A DNA stretch of 64,000 nt from Gammaproteobacteria bacterium (lineage in GTDB: Bacteria; Pseudomonadota; Gammaproteobacteria; Steroidobacterales; Steroidobacteraceae). The notes beneath the pieces were generated by a model. It was not told the origin of the DNA. It worked only from the letters and a program-made list of their open reading frames with translations, and made no database searches. Shown here one piece after another: positions 1 through 9,811 of the stretch (positions are counted from its first letter, which is position 1; each line of letters opens with the position of its first letter). A program made the translations under genes and the position numbers. The stretch covers positions 1 to 64,000 of the forward strand of contig JAHEAZ010000007.1 of assembly GCA_024642505.1 (NCBI GenBank), given 5' to 3'.

Positions 1-981
<981 letters not shown>

Positions 982-1029
982 ACGGCTATGGTGCGGTCCT
1001 CACCGGAGCGTCACATCGAGGCAGGCCAC

Positions 1030-1650
1030 ATGCTGACCGTTCTCGGCCGCAACAATTCCAGCAATGTCCAGAAGGTGACGTGGTGCCTGGAGGAGCTTGG
1101 CGTTCCCTACGAGCGCCGGGACGTCGGCGGCGCTTTCGGCGGCAACAAGGATGCCGCGTACCTCGCGATGAACCCGAACGGGCTGGTGCCGACCGTGCTC
1201 GACCAGGGACGCGTGCTGTGGGAGTCGAACGCGATCCTGCGCTACCTTGCAGCCAGCTATGACACCGGCTCGTTGTGGGAGCCGGATCCCGGCAGGCGTG
1301 CCGAGGGCGAGAAGTGGATGGACTGGCAGCTGTCGGTGCTGGCGCCGCCCATGACGCCGCTGTTCCTGCAGCACATCCGCACGCCACCAGAGCGGCGCGA
1401 TCCGCTGTTGATGGCAACATCCCTGGAAAGGGCCAGCCGCGCCTTCGGCATGCTCGATGCGGCGCTGGCCAGGTCAGCGTGGCTCGGCGGCGAGCGCTTC
1501 ACGGTGGCCGACGTCTCCTGCGGCGTGCTGGCCTACCGCTGGATGAACCTGCCAATCGAGCGTCCTGCGCTACCAGCGCTGGCCGACTGGTATGCGCGCC
1601 TGATGGGGCGGCCGGCCTACCAGGCCCAGGTCATGATCGGCTTGTCCTGA
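1030..1650 (+). CDS. Glutathione S-transferase family protein
   Basis: GST N-domain MLTVLGRNNSSNVQKVTWCLEELGVPYE..NPNGLVPTVLD..LWESNAILRYLA; C-domain FTVADVSCG. ORF extends to 988; ATG 1030 preferred. Confidence 0.9.
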   Translation: MLTVLGRNNSSNVQKVTWCLEELGVPYERRDVGGAFGGNKDAAYLAMNPNGLVPTVLDQGRVLWESNAILRYLAASYDTGSLWEPDPGRRAEGEKWMDWQLSVLAPPMTPLFLQHIRTPPERRDPLLMATSLERASRAFGMLDAALARSAWLGGERFTVADVSCGVLAYRWMNLPIERPALPALADWYARLMGRPAYQAQVMIGLS

Positions 1651-1671
1651 GCGCGCTGAGGAAGACGGGAA

Positions 1672-2610
1672 ATGGCCGGCAGTAGCCTGCTTGCGCTGAT
1701 CGACGACATCACCACGGTGCTCGACGACGTGGCGCTGCTGACCAAGGTCGCTGCGAAGAAAACGGCCGGTGTCGTCGGCGATGACCTGGCTGTCAACGCC
1801 AACCAGGTCACCGGCGTGGACGCCACGCGCGAGCTGCCCGTCGTCTGGGCGGTTGCCAAGGGGTCGCTGCTCAACAAGGCCATCCTGGTGCCCGCGGCGC
1901 TTGCGATCAGCGCGGTCGCGCCCTGGGCCATCACGCCGCTGCTGATGCTTGGCGGGTTGTTCCTCTGCTACGAGGCCTTCGAAAAGGTCGAACACAGGTT
2001 CGTCCGTTCCAGGCGGGAGCAGGACGCGGCGCATCGCGCCGAGCTCGAGCAGGCGCTGGCAAATCCGCAGGTGGACCTGGTTGCTTTCGAGCGCGACAAG
2101 ATCAAGGGCGCAATACGCACCGATTTCATCCTCTCGGCCGAAATCATCGCCATCGCGCTCGGCACGGTGGCGGAAGAGTCGCTAGGCAGGCAGGCGGGGG
2201 TGCTGGTGATCATTGCCATCGCCATGACCGTCGGGGTGTACGGGCTGGTCGCGGGCATCGTCAAGCTCGACGATCTGGGACTCATGCTGACGGGCCGCCG
2301 CGGAGACGGCCTGCCGGCGCGTTTCGCGCGAGCCCTGGGTCGCAGCATTCTGGCGGCGGCACCCTGGCTGATGAAAGTCCTGTCGGTCGCCGGCACCCTG
2401 GCGATGTTCCTGGTTGGGGGAGGCATCCTCGTGCACGGCCTGCATGTCCTGGCCGCGCCGATCGAGGCCCTGGCGGCACGGTTCGACGGGTCAGCCGGGC
2501 TCGTGCTCCTGGTCGCGAACCTGGTCGTGGGAATCCTGGCCGGGGCGCTCGTGCTTGGAGCGTTGGCACTATTCAAACGGCTCACTGCCGGACGGTCCCG
2601 GCCGGCCTGA
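1672..2610 (+). CDS. DUF808 family membrane protein (YedI-like)
   Basis: N-term AGSSLLALIDDITTVLDDVALLTKVAAKKTAGVVGDDLAVNANQVTG is characteristic; several hydrophobic segments. Confidence 0.85.
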   Translation: MAGSSLLALIDDITTVLDDVALLTKVAAKKTAGVVGDDLAVNANQVTGVDATRELPVVWAVAKGSLLNKAILVPAALAISAVAPWAITPLLMLGGLFLCYEAFEKVEHRFVRSRREQDAAHRAELEQALANPQVDLVAFERDKIKGAIRTDFILSAEIIAIALGTVAEESLGRQAGVLVIIAIAMTVGVYGLVAGIVKLDDLGLMLTGRRGDGLPARFARALGRSILAAAPWLMKVLSVAGTLAMFLVGGGILVHGLHVLAAPIEALAARFDGSAGLVLLVANLVVGILAGALVLGALALFKRLTAGRSRPA

Positions 2611-2723
2611 CGTGCCTGCGCCCCTTACGGACGCCTTCATGACGGACGGTACGCTCGTCATGCCGTATGGTTCTTTCCCGGCATCAGCCGGCCCGCCGAC
2701 AATGCGCGCCGGAGGAACTGGTC

Positions 2724-3713
2724 ATGACCCTGGTGGAAGGCTTCGCTGGCGCGGTCGGCAACACGCCGCTAATAAGGCTGAACCGTCTTTCGGAAGAAAC
2801 CGGTTGCGACATTCTCGGCAAGGCGGAGTTCATGAATCCCGGCGGTTCGGTCAAGGATCGGGCGGCGCGCGCCATCATCGCTGCGGCGGAGCGCGACGGC
2901 AGCCTCCGACCCGGGGGCACCGTGGTCGAGGGTACCGCGGGGAATACGGGAATCTCGCTCGCCCACTTGTGCCATGCAGGCGGCTACCGCTGCGTAATCG
3001 TCATGCCCGATAACCAGTCGCCGGAGAAATTCGACATCCTGAAGACGCTCGGGGTCGAGCTGGAGCTGGTCAAGCCTGTGCCCTATGCGGATTCCAACCA
3101 CTACCAGAAGGTGGCGCGGCGCCGCGCGGAGGAGATCGAGGGGGCAATCTGGGCCAACCAGTTCGACAACACGGCCAATCGCGACGGCCACTACGCGACC
3201 ACTGGCCCGGAGATCTGGCGCGACAGCGGGGGCCGGCTCGACGCCTTCGTCGCGGCTAGCGGAACCGGCGGCACCTTCGGTGGCGCGGCAACCTACCTGA
3301 AAGAGCAGGGCGGCGCCTCGATCACCACCGTCCTGGCGGATCCGCAGGGCAGCGCCTTGTATCGCTGGGTGAAGTTCGGCGAGCTGAAGGCCGAGGGTCC
3401 GGGCTCGATCACGGAAGGAATTGGCATCGGCCGGGTGACCGCGAACCTCAAGGACGCGCCAATCGATGATGCGGTGCACGTGACCGACGCCGAGGCGGTT
3501 GCCGCCGTACATCGCCTGCTGCGCGAGGAGGGCCTGTTCCTCGGCAGTGCCGCGGGCGTGAACGTCGCCGCTTCGGTGCAGGTCGCCCGGCAAATGGGCC
3601 CGGGCCATCGCATCGCCACGATCCTCTGCGACAGCGGCCACAAGTACCAGTCGCGGCTCTACAACCGCGATTGGCTGGCTCAGAAGGGGCTTGCTGCGGC
3701 TGCCGGCGCCTGA
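2724..3713 (+). CDS. Cysteine synthase A-family PLP-dependent enzyme
   Basis: GNTPLIRLNRLS, NPGGSVKDRAA (PLP Lys), EGTAGNTGISLA, GTGGTFGG. ORF opens at 2667; ATG 2724 preferred. Confidence 0.9.
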   Translation: MTLVEGFAGAVGNTPLIRLNRLSEETGCDILGKAEFMNPGGSVKDRAARAIIAAAERDGSLRPGGTVVEGTAGNTGISLAHLCHAGGYRCVIVMPDNQSPEKFDILKTLGVELELVKPVPYADSNHYQKVARRRAEEIEGAIWANQFDNTANRDGHYATTGPEIWRDSGGRLDAFVAASGTGGTFGGAATYLKEQGGASITTVLADPQGSALYRWVKFGELKAEGPGSITEGIGIGRVTANLKDAPIDDAVHVTDAEAVAAVHRLLREEGLFLGSAAGVNVAASVQVARQMGPGHRIATILCDSGHKYQSRLYNRDWLAQKGLAAAAGA

Positions 3714-3872
3714 ATCGGTACTTTCCCTGACCCGGCCTGCCGGGAATCTCCAGCAGGGCTGTGCCGGAGGCGAATGACCGGCAGGGATCCAGCGAGTTCC
3801 CTGCGGAAAATCCGGACGGGTGCGAAGTTCGGCTTGGCCTAACGTGACCGGCATGGTCGCAAACAAGATCAG

Positions 3873-4277
3873 TTGTCAACCAGGTCCCCAGCCGTGACAC
3901 CGCTGGGTGTCGGGCCCGAACACTGCCGTGAGTCGCTCGAGCAGTATCGGCAACGCATCGCCGGGCTCGCCGCGCTGCTGGGCATTCCGCAGGCGCAGCT
4001 TCCGGGCAGCGACGCACTGGTCGCCCTGGACGACCTCGTTGCGCGACTCGAGGTCGACTCGCTGGCCCGACAAGGTCCCGATGGTTCGAGTCGCATGTCC
4101 ATGGTCGAGGCGGAGCTGTTCGCGCCGGCGGTGATGCGGGCGCACCAGGACCTGGTGATACTTTCGCGCCAGCGGCCATCGGGCAGCTGGCTGCCGGCGC
4201 TGACCAGCATCGACGGCAGGCTGGCCGCGGTAGAGGATGACCTGGAGCGCTGGCACCGGCAGGTCGGCGTCGACTGA
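3873..4277 (+). CDS. Hypothetical protein, about 134 aa
   Basis: ORF with coding-like composition, stop adjacent to the next ORF's ATG (4278); no recognised family. Confidence 0.5.
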   Translation: MSTRSPAVTPLGVGPEHCRESLEQYRQRIAGLAALLGIPQAQLPGSDALVALDDLVARLEVDSLARQGPDGSSRMSMVEAELFAPAVMRAHQDLVILSRQRPSGSWLPALTSIDGRLAAVEDDLERWHRQVGVD

Positions 4278-4676
4278 ATGCCGACCGGCGCGATCCGCGC
4301 AGCTGTCGTTTACTTCGCCTTGGTGTTCGTTGCCGGGATCGTGCTTGGCATCGTCCGGATCGGCTGGATCGTCCCCGTCATCGGTGAGCGCGCGGCAGAA
4401 CTGGCGGAAATTCCGCTGATGCTGGTCGTCGTATTTGTCGCGGCCCGCTGGGTTACGCGGCGATTCCGGCTGCCGCACTCGCTTCCGGTCCGCGCTGCGG
4501 TGGGCGCAATGGCGCTGGCCCTGCTGCTCGCGTTCGAATTGACGGTCGTGCTTGCGCTGCGCGACATGAGTCTGGCGCAGTACCTGGGATCCCGTGATCC
4601 TGTTTCGGGTACCGCGTACTTGCTTGCGCTGGCTCTGTTCGCACTGATGCCTTCGCTGCTCGGTGGCCGCCGGTGA
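4278..4676 (+). CDS. Hypothetical integral membrane protein (about 4 TM segments)
   Basis: Four hydrophobic stretches (AAVVYFALVFVAGIVLGIV, LMLVVVFVAARW, AAVGAMALALLLAFELTVVLAL, TAYLLALALFALMPSLL). Confidence 0.7.
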   Translation: MPTGAIRAAVVYFALVFVAGIVLGIVRIGWIVPVIGERAAELAEIPLMLVVVFVAARWVTRRFRLPHSLPVRAAVGAMALALLLAFELTVVLALRDMSLAQYLGSRDPVSGTAYLLALALFALMPSLLGGRR

Positions 4677-4694
4677 CCCACGTTGGTAGAAAGT

Positions 4695-4725
4695 GGGCCC
4701 GCCCACCCGTCAGGTAGGCGAGCCC
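4695..4725. terminator. Hairpin between convergent genes
   Basis: GGGCCCGCCCACC / GGTAGGCGAGCCC, 5-nt loop, stem pairs with two G:U-type mismatches; lies between stops at 4676 and 4749. Confidence 0.55.
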
Positions 4726-4748
4726 GCAGGACACGCGCCAGCAGGGGA

Positions 4749-5147
4749 TCAGCGCGCGTTGCTCGACTGGCTTCCCGCTAGACGGATGGCTGCGTCGCCG
4801 GTCGCCTCTTGATGGACAGCCAGGAGGACCGGCGAGGCGATGTCTTCAACCGCGCGGGCCACTGACTTGGCCAAGCAGGCGTCGACGTCGCGCTGGCGCC
4901 GGTTGAAGCGGATGTCCGCCTCGCCGCACACCATGTGGGCGGCTGCGTGGATGCGGGCATAGAGCTGCTGCGCCGATTCCTGGTTGGCGAGTTCTGAGGT
5001 GACATACGCAACCCTTACGCTCTTGCCCTTGACGGTCGAGGGCGAGGCCAGCGCAACCGGCGCTGACAGTGCAAGTACCGCCGCAGCGGCAAATGCAATC
5101 ACGGCGCCGTTGGTCGGGTTCCGGAAATTGTTGCGACGGGGTGTCAT
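4749..5147 (-). CDS. UrcA family protein (secreted, small)
   Basis: Signal peptide AVIAFAAAAVLALSAPVALA then VKGKSVRVAYVTSELANQESAQQLYARIHAAAHMVCG...CLAKSVARAVEDI, typical of UrcA family. Confidence 0.8.
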   Translation of the reverse strand: MTPRRNNFRNPTNGAVIAFAAAAVLALSAPVALASPSTVKGKSVRVAYVTSELANQESAQQLYARIHAAAHMVCGEADIRFNRRQRDVDACLAKSVARAVEDIASPVLLAVHQEATGDAAIRLAGSQSSNAR

Positions 5148-5282
5148 GATGGGCTCCTTGTTCGTCGATGGTCTGCAGTGATTCGATGTGAGAGCTCGCG
5201 GAATCGTTTGCATGGGTACTCGGGGAAGGTCTCTGGGCTCCGTTTCGCTCACAGACATGTCACCACGTAACATCCAGGAATT

Positions 5283-5402
5283 GGGCTCGCTTCGTCGCGC
5301 CGGATGCACGGCTCGCCGAATCCTGCGGCAGGGATTTTTGCGAGGAAAATGCTCGTCCGGCAACGGCGCGACGAAGCGAGCCCTGGCTGCGACGAAGCGA
5401 GC
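5283..5402. repeat. Perfect 19-bp inverted repeat plus an extra direct copy in divergent intergenic region
   Basis: GGGCTCGCTTCGTCGCGCC (5283-5301) vs GGCGCGACGAAGCGAGCCC (5365-5383); second direct copy GCGACGAAGCGAGC (5389-5402). Confidence 0.8.
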
Positions 5403-5471
5403 GACTCGCCGCGCCGCATCGCATATCCTTAGGTGACCTGAAGCTCCTGGCGCCTGGATGTGCGTGACTCA

Positions 5472-6539
5472 ATGCTGATATTCGACGGGACTCCGACGGG
5501 ACGTAACCGGCTTTTCTGGGCGCTGCAGACACTCAGCTGGGCTACCTACTGGGCGATCCGGCACTTCAGCGTGATGTTCTGGGACAAGCCGGTCGGTTAC
5601 CAGCACGTGATTGCGACGATTGCGCTGTTGGGCTTCGTCATCACCGCGCTGTTTCGCCCGATCTATCGACGGCTGTGGGGCAAGTCCCCGGCGATGATCG
5701 TGCTGGGCGCGCTGACCGTCTGCTACGCCGGTGCGGTGGTCTGGACTTTACTCATCGGTTGGGCGGCCAGATATTGGTCGATCCACGAGGCGTATGATTC
5801 CTCGTTGGTCGGCTTGCTGCTGCACTCCTTCAACGGCATCTTTGAGCTGCTCACCTGGACCGGCCTGTACTTCGGTTACCGGTACTACGAGTCGTCGCGC
5901 GAGGAACACGAGCGCACGCTGAAGGCATCGGCGCTTGCCCAGGAGGCGCAGGTCAAGATGCTGCGCTACCAGCTGAATCCGCATTTCCTCTTCAACACCC
6001 TGAATGCCATTTCGACGTTGATCCTCGAGAACCAGAACCGCGTCGCCAACCAGGCGGTCACGCGCCTGTCCGAGTTCCTGCGCTACACGCTGGACCAGGA
6101 TCCGATGAAGAAGGTCACGCTCCGGCAGGAAATAGACGCGCTCAACCTCTATCTGTCGACCGAGCGCCTGCGATTTGCCGAGAGGCTGACGATCGAGTTT
6201 GCGGTCGAGGAGGCGGCGCTGGAGGCGCTGCTGCCGAGCCTGCTGCTGCAACCGCTGATCGAGAACGCCGTCAAGTATGCGGTCTCACCGCGCGAAGACG
6301 GCGGTCGCATCAGGGTGGAGGGAAGGATCCGCGCCGGCATGCTGGAGATCGCGGTCGAGGATGACGGCCCTGGATTGTCTGCGGCCGCCGAGGCTGGCAA
6401 TGGCCGCGGCGTAGGGCTGAGAAACACGCGCGAACGCCTGGCGGTGGTCTATGGCGACCGGCATCGTCTGGCGACCCTGAATGCCCAGCCGGGATTGCGG
6501 GTCGAGATCGCCATCCCGGAGGAGAGAGGACCATCGTGA
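5472..6539 (+). CDS. LytS/YehU-type sensor histidine kinase
   Basis: Membrane N-terminus; His_kinase signature KMLRYQLNPHFLFNTLNAIS; ATPase LLLQPLIENAVKYAV, DDGPGL, GRGVGLRNTRERL. Confidence 0.92.
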   Translation: MLIFDGTPTGRNRLFWALQTLSWATYWAIRHFSVMFWDKPVGYQHVIATIALLGFVITALFRPIYRRLWGKSPAMIVLGALTVCYAGAVVWTLLIGWAARYWSIHEAYDSSLVGLLLHSFNGIFELLTWTGLYFGYRYYESSREEHERTLKASALAQEAQVKMLRYQLNPHFLFNTLNAISTLILENQNRVANQAVTRLSEFLRYTLDQDPMKKVTLRQEIDALNLYLSTERLRFAERLTIEFAVEEAALEALLPSLLLQPLIENAVKYAVSPREDGGRIRVEGRIRAGMLEIAVEDDGPGLSAAAEAGNGRGVGLRNTRERLAVVYGDRHRLATLNAQPGLRVEIAIPEERGPS

Positions 6540-7345
6540 GCGAACGGATCAGGGCCCTGGTCGTGGACGATGAGTCGTTATCGCGTCGCGGACTGATGAT
6601 CCGGCTGAAGGCTGCCTCCGATATCGATGTGATTGGCGAGGCGGCCAACGGCCGGGCCGCGCTGGCGGCGATTCGCGAGCACCAGCCGGACCTGGTATTC
6701 CTGGACATCGAGATGCCGGGAATGTCTGGCTTTGACGTAATCGGTCAGCTGCCGACCGAGTCGATGCCGCTGGTGATCTTTGTCACTGCCTTCGATCGCT
6801 ACGCGATCCAGGCCTTCGAGGCGCGCGCAGTGGACTACCTGCTGAAGCCGGTAGACGAGGACCGGCTCGCCGATGCGCTGGAACACATTCGCGAGCAACT
6901 GGCGCAGCGCAAGGCGGCCGGGCAGCGCGACCGGCTGGTGCAGCTGATGGCCGACCTGAAGGGTTCGGACGACTGGCCTGGCGAGCTGGCCGATGCGACC
7001 GGAGCCACGCCGGTGCTGCCGATCCGCCAGGGCCGCGACATCGTGCGGCTGCCATTTCCCAGCATCGACTGGATCGACGCGGCCGGGGACTACATGTGCG
7101 TCCATGCCGAGGGCCAGACCTACATACTGCGCGGGACGATGAAGAGCCTGGAGGACGTCCTCGACCCGGGGCTGTTCCAGCGCGTGCATCGCTCGACGAT
7201 CGTCAACCTGGGGCGCGTCGAGCGGCTCAGGCCGCACATCAACGGCGAATTCTTCCTGATGCTGGCCGGCGGCCACGAGATCAAGCTGTCGCGAACCTAC
7301 CGCGACAAGGTCGAGCACTTCTTGCGGGCGGGCCGCCTGAACTGA
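6536..7345 (+). CDS. LytTR DNA-binding response regulator
   Basis: Receiver ALVVDDESLSRRGL..DLVFLDIEMPGMSGFDV..FVTAFDRYAIQAFEARAVDYLLKP; C-term LytTR IDWIDAAGDYMCVH..FQRVHRSTIVNL. ATGA-type overlap with kinase. Confidence 0.93.
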   Translation: MSERIRALVVDDESLSRRGLMIRLKAASDIDVIGEAANGRAALAAIREHQPDLVFLDIEMPGMSGFDVIGQLPTESMPLVIFVTAFDRYAIQAFEARAVDYLLKPVDEDRLADALEHIREQLAQRKAAGQRDRLVQLMADLKGSDDWPGELADATGATPVLPIRQGRDIVRLPFPSIDWIDAAGDYMCVHAEGQTYILRGTMKSLEDVLDPGLFQRVHRSTIVNLGRVERLRPHINGEFFLMLAGGHEIKLSRTYRDKVEHFLRAGRLN

Positions 7346-7413
7346 CCCACCACCGGCGAGCCGTCGGCCGGCTTGTTATCCTGCAGGCCCGGGATCCGCG
7401 CGAGGAAACCACC

Positions 7414-7608
7414 GTGCTTGCCTTTCTGCTGTGGTTGCTGCTGTTCGTGTTGTGCTGGCCGCTCGCATTGCTGGCGCTCCTGCTTTATCCGCTGGTCTGG
7501 CTGGTGTTGCTGCCATTTCGGCTGCTCGGCGTCGCGGTCGAGGGAATTCTCGAGCTGTTGCGCGCTCTAATCCTCCTGCCGTCACGTTTGCTCAGGGGAA
7601 AACCATGA
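7414..7608 (+). CDS. Leu-rich small membrane protein (64 aa, GTG start)
   Basis: MLAFLLWLLLFVLCWPLALLALLLYPLVWLVLLPFRLLGVAVEGILELLRALILLPSRLLRGKP; stop overlaps ATG of next gene (7605). Confidence 0.6.
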   Translation: MLAFLLWLLLFVLCWPLALLALLLYPLVWLVLLPFRLLGVAVEGILELLRALILLPSRLLRGKP

Positions 7609-8411
7609 TTCCAAGGCGCCGCCACGACGATGAAACGATAGGTCGCTGGGTCCTGGTGCTGGTTTCTGCGATTGCAGTGGCGCTGGGGGGTTACTACTGG
7701 TATCGCAACAAGGCAGTCGAGCCGGAGCCTGCGCCGTCGCCCGCGATGGCGATGCCGGAACCGGCCGCGCCGGCGATCTCAAACCCGATCCCGCCGCCGG
7801 CCGAGTTGCCGCCGCTGCCCGCCCTCAACGACAGCGATCCAACACTCGCCGGGCAGCTCGCCAGCCTCTTCGGAGCGGAAACCTTCGCAGCCTTTTTTGC
7901 CGCTGACGACATCGTACGGCGCATCACGGTCACGGTAGACAACCTGCCGCGCGAAAAAGTGGCGTCACGCCTGCGGCCGCTGAAGCCCATGGACAGCTCG
8001 TTCGTCGCCTCTGGCGAGGAAGGGCAGTACGCGCTCGGTCCGGACAACTATGCGCGTTATGAGCCGTACCTGAGAATCGTCGAGAGGATGGACGCGGACG
8101 CGGCGACGGTAGCCTATGTTCGCTTCTACCCGCTGTTCCAGAAGGCCTACGAGGAACTCGGCAACCTCGACGGCTACTTCAACGACCGGGTCGTCGAGGT
8201 CATCGACGACCTGCTGGCGACCCCGGAGCTTGCGGGCTCAATTCCATTGGAGCGGCCGAGCGTGATGTTCAAGTTTGCCGATCCGGCACTCGAGGCGCGC
8301 TCAGCCGGCCAGAAATTATTGCTGCGCATGGGGCCTGACAACGCGGCCAGGTTAAAGGAGAAGCTGCGCGCAATCCGGGAGCGCATTGCCGCGCAGCTTC
8401 CCCCTGCCTGA
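7605..8411 (+). CDS. DUF3014 domain-containing protein
   Basis: N-terminal TM anchor, Pro-rich linker, then LPPLPALNDSDPTLAGQLASLFG...FVASGEEGQYALGPDNYARYEPYLRIVERMDADAATVAYVRFYPLFQKAYEELG. Confidence 0.85.
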   Translation: MIPRRRHDDETIGRWVLVLVSAIAVALGGYYWYRNKAVEPEPAPSPAMAMPEPAAPAISNPIPPPAELPPLPALNDSDPTLAGQLASLFGAETFAAFFAADDIVRRITVTVDNLPREKVASRLRPLKPMDSSFVASGEEGQYALGPDNYARYEPYLRIVERMDADAATVAYVRFYPLFQKAYEELGNLDGYFNDRVVEVIDDLLATPELAGSIPLERPSVMFKFADPALEARSAGQKLLLRMGPDNAARLKEKLRAIRERIAAQLPPA

Positions 8412-8428
8412 CCAATCAATAACTGGCA

Positions 8429-8481
8429 GGAAAGGGACAGTCCTCTTTTTCGCACTGCAGAGAGGGACGATCCCGTTTTCC
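8429..8481. repeat. REP/BIME-like imperfect palindrome filling a convergent intergenic gap
   Basis: GGAAAGGGACAGTCCTCTTTTTCGCACTGCAGAGAGGGACGATCCCGTTTTCC; outer GGAAA/TTTTCC and inner GGGACAGTCCTCT / AGAGGGACGATCCC are near inverted copies. Confidence 0.6.
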
Positions 8482-8483
8482 GG

Positions 8484-9686
8484 TCAGTTGCCCTGCATGC
8501 GTTTACGCACCAGGGTGCCGGCCTCCTTGTAGGTCTCCGGCAGCGCTTCCAGGAAGGTGTTCGGCTGGAACAGCGGCTGGTACTGGTCGAGCACCGGCCT
8601 GAACAGCGCCATGGGCACTTCCGGGAAGCGGCGAGTCCTGCGGAAGTCGCCAATCGGGATGCGGGTGCTGGCCGTGTCCTCGTGGTGATTGGTGGTCTTG
8701 GCCAGCACGGTGCCGCGCGGGTCGACGATGACCGTGCCCTCGTCCTGGCCGCCGGCGGATTCCATGAAGCCGAGGTTATCCGGCGAAACCGAGTTGCCGA
8801 CGCCCACGGTGTAGATCCTGTTGTAGCGGGCAGTAGCCGTCGCCGACTCCGCATTGCTTCCGCCGGTCACGCTCATGACCAGGATCTCCGCGCCTTTCAA
8901 CGCCAGGCACTGGTACAGCAGCGGCTCCATGCCGACCGCAGTCATCGCAATGTTGCCGATATCCGTGCGGGCCACCGGCAGCACCGCGTCCCACCCGTAC
9001 ATCTCGACGTAGCGGTCGAGTACGTCATAGACGGTGGTCCCGATCAGGGCGCTTTCACCGAACAGACCCAGGATGTTGCGCGCCTTCCAGTGCTTGGCGA
9101 CGATGTTCCCGTCCGGTCCGACGATGACCGACATGTTGATGACATGGCGCGGCCAGTCCTTTTCCTTGGCATAGCAGCCGAAGGCAATGTAGCAACCGTA
9201 CTTCCTGGCGCGCGCGCCGATCGCCTCTGACTCGGGGCCGGGCAGGTCGAAGGCCACCCGGTTGAGTTCGCTGCGTGTCCAGGGCTGGAAGCCCTGGATC
9301 GGGAACTCGTGCATGCAGATCAGGTCCTGCTTGGCGCCCCACAGTCGCTCACCGCCCCAGTCCTCGGCCGAACCCTGGGCGATGTCGATCAGCCCAAGCA
9401 CGTGGTCGAGGTTGGCCTTGAGCGTGGGCGCGAGATTCTTGACGTCGACCGACCTGACCCGCGACTGGATTGCCGTGACGTTGGTCGATTCCTGCCTGAG
9501 CGGCACGGTCGCGTACTTGCCACGGTTGGCTACCGACACCGTCGGCGCCGCACCGGCGCCGACGGCTGCGGCGTCCTGCGCCCGCGCAGGGCCAGCGCTG
9601 GCCATCAGCCCAGCCAGTCCAGCCGCACTTGCGCCGACCAGCAACTCGCGACGGCCATTGTCTACGCGATCGGTTTTCCGGCTCAT
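8484..9686 (-). CDS. Tat-exported carbon-nitrogen hydrolase (nitrilase-fold) family protein
   Basis: Tat-like NGRRELLVGASAAGLAGLMASAGPARA; nitrilase-fold blocks CMHEFPIQGF, GPDGNIVAKHWKARN, CLALKGAEILVMS. Catalytic Cys position appears substituted. Confidence 0.75.
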   Translation of the reverse strand: MSRKTDRVDNGRRELLVGASAAGLAGLMASAGPARAQDAAAVGAGAAPTVSVANRGKYATVPLRQESTNVTAIQSRVRSVDVKNLAPTLKANLDHVLGLIDIAQGSAEDWGGERLWGAKQDLICMHEFPIQGFQPWTRSELNRVAFDLPGPESEAIGARARKYGCYIAFGCYAKEKDWPRHVINMSVIVGPDGNIVAKHWKARNILGLFGESALIGTTVYDVLDRYVEMYGWDAVLPVARTDIGNIAMTAVGMEPLLYQCLALKGAEILVMSVTGGSNAESATATARYNRIYTVGVGNSVSPDNLGFMESAGGQDEGTVIVDPRGTVLAKTTNHHEDTASTRIPIGDFRRTRRFPEVPMALFRPVLDQYQPLFQPNTFLEALPETYKEAGTLVRKRMQGN

Positions 9687-9811
9687 TCTCTTTCTCCCTG
9701 TGCAAATGTCAGAGGCCCCAAGTCATCATGAAAACATGATGATACAGGCAGGGTGTCGAATCAAATCTGCGGCCCGGCAATCGAAGCCGGCCATTCCCGA
9801 CACTGCTGGAT

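Noticed and set aside
2638-2662. CATGACG...CGTCATG small dyad upstream of the cysteine synthase gene
   Set aside because: Only 7-bp arms; could be chance in GC-rich DNA. Not enough to call a regulatory site.
3876-4706. 276-aa minus-strand ORF
   Set aside because: Gln/Arg-rich shadow of the two plus-strand ORFs at 3873-4676, which have better hydrophobicity patterns and junction spacing.
5188-5436. 82-aa ORF (and 5260-5532 minus) in the urcA/kinase gap
   Set aside because: Translations are Arg/Lys/Ala repeats generated by the inverted-repeat DNA; no coding signal.
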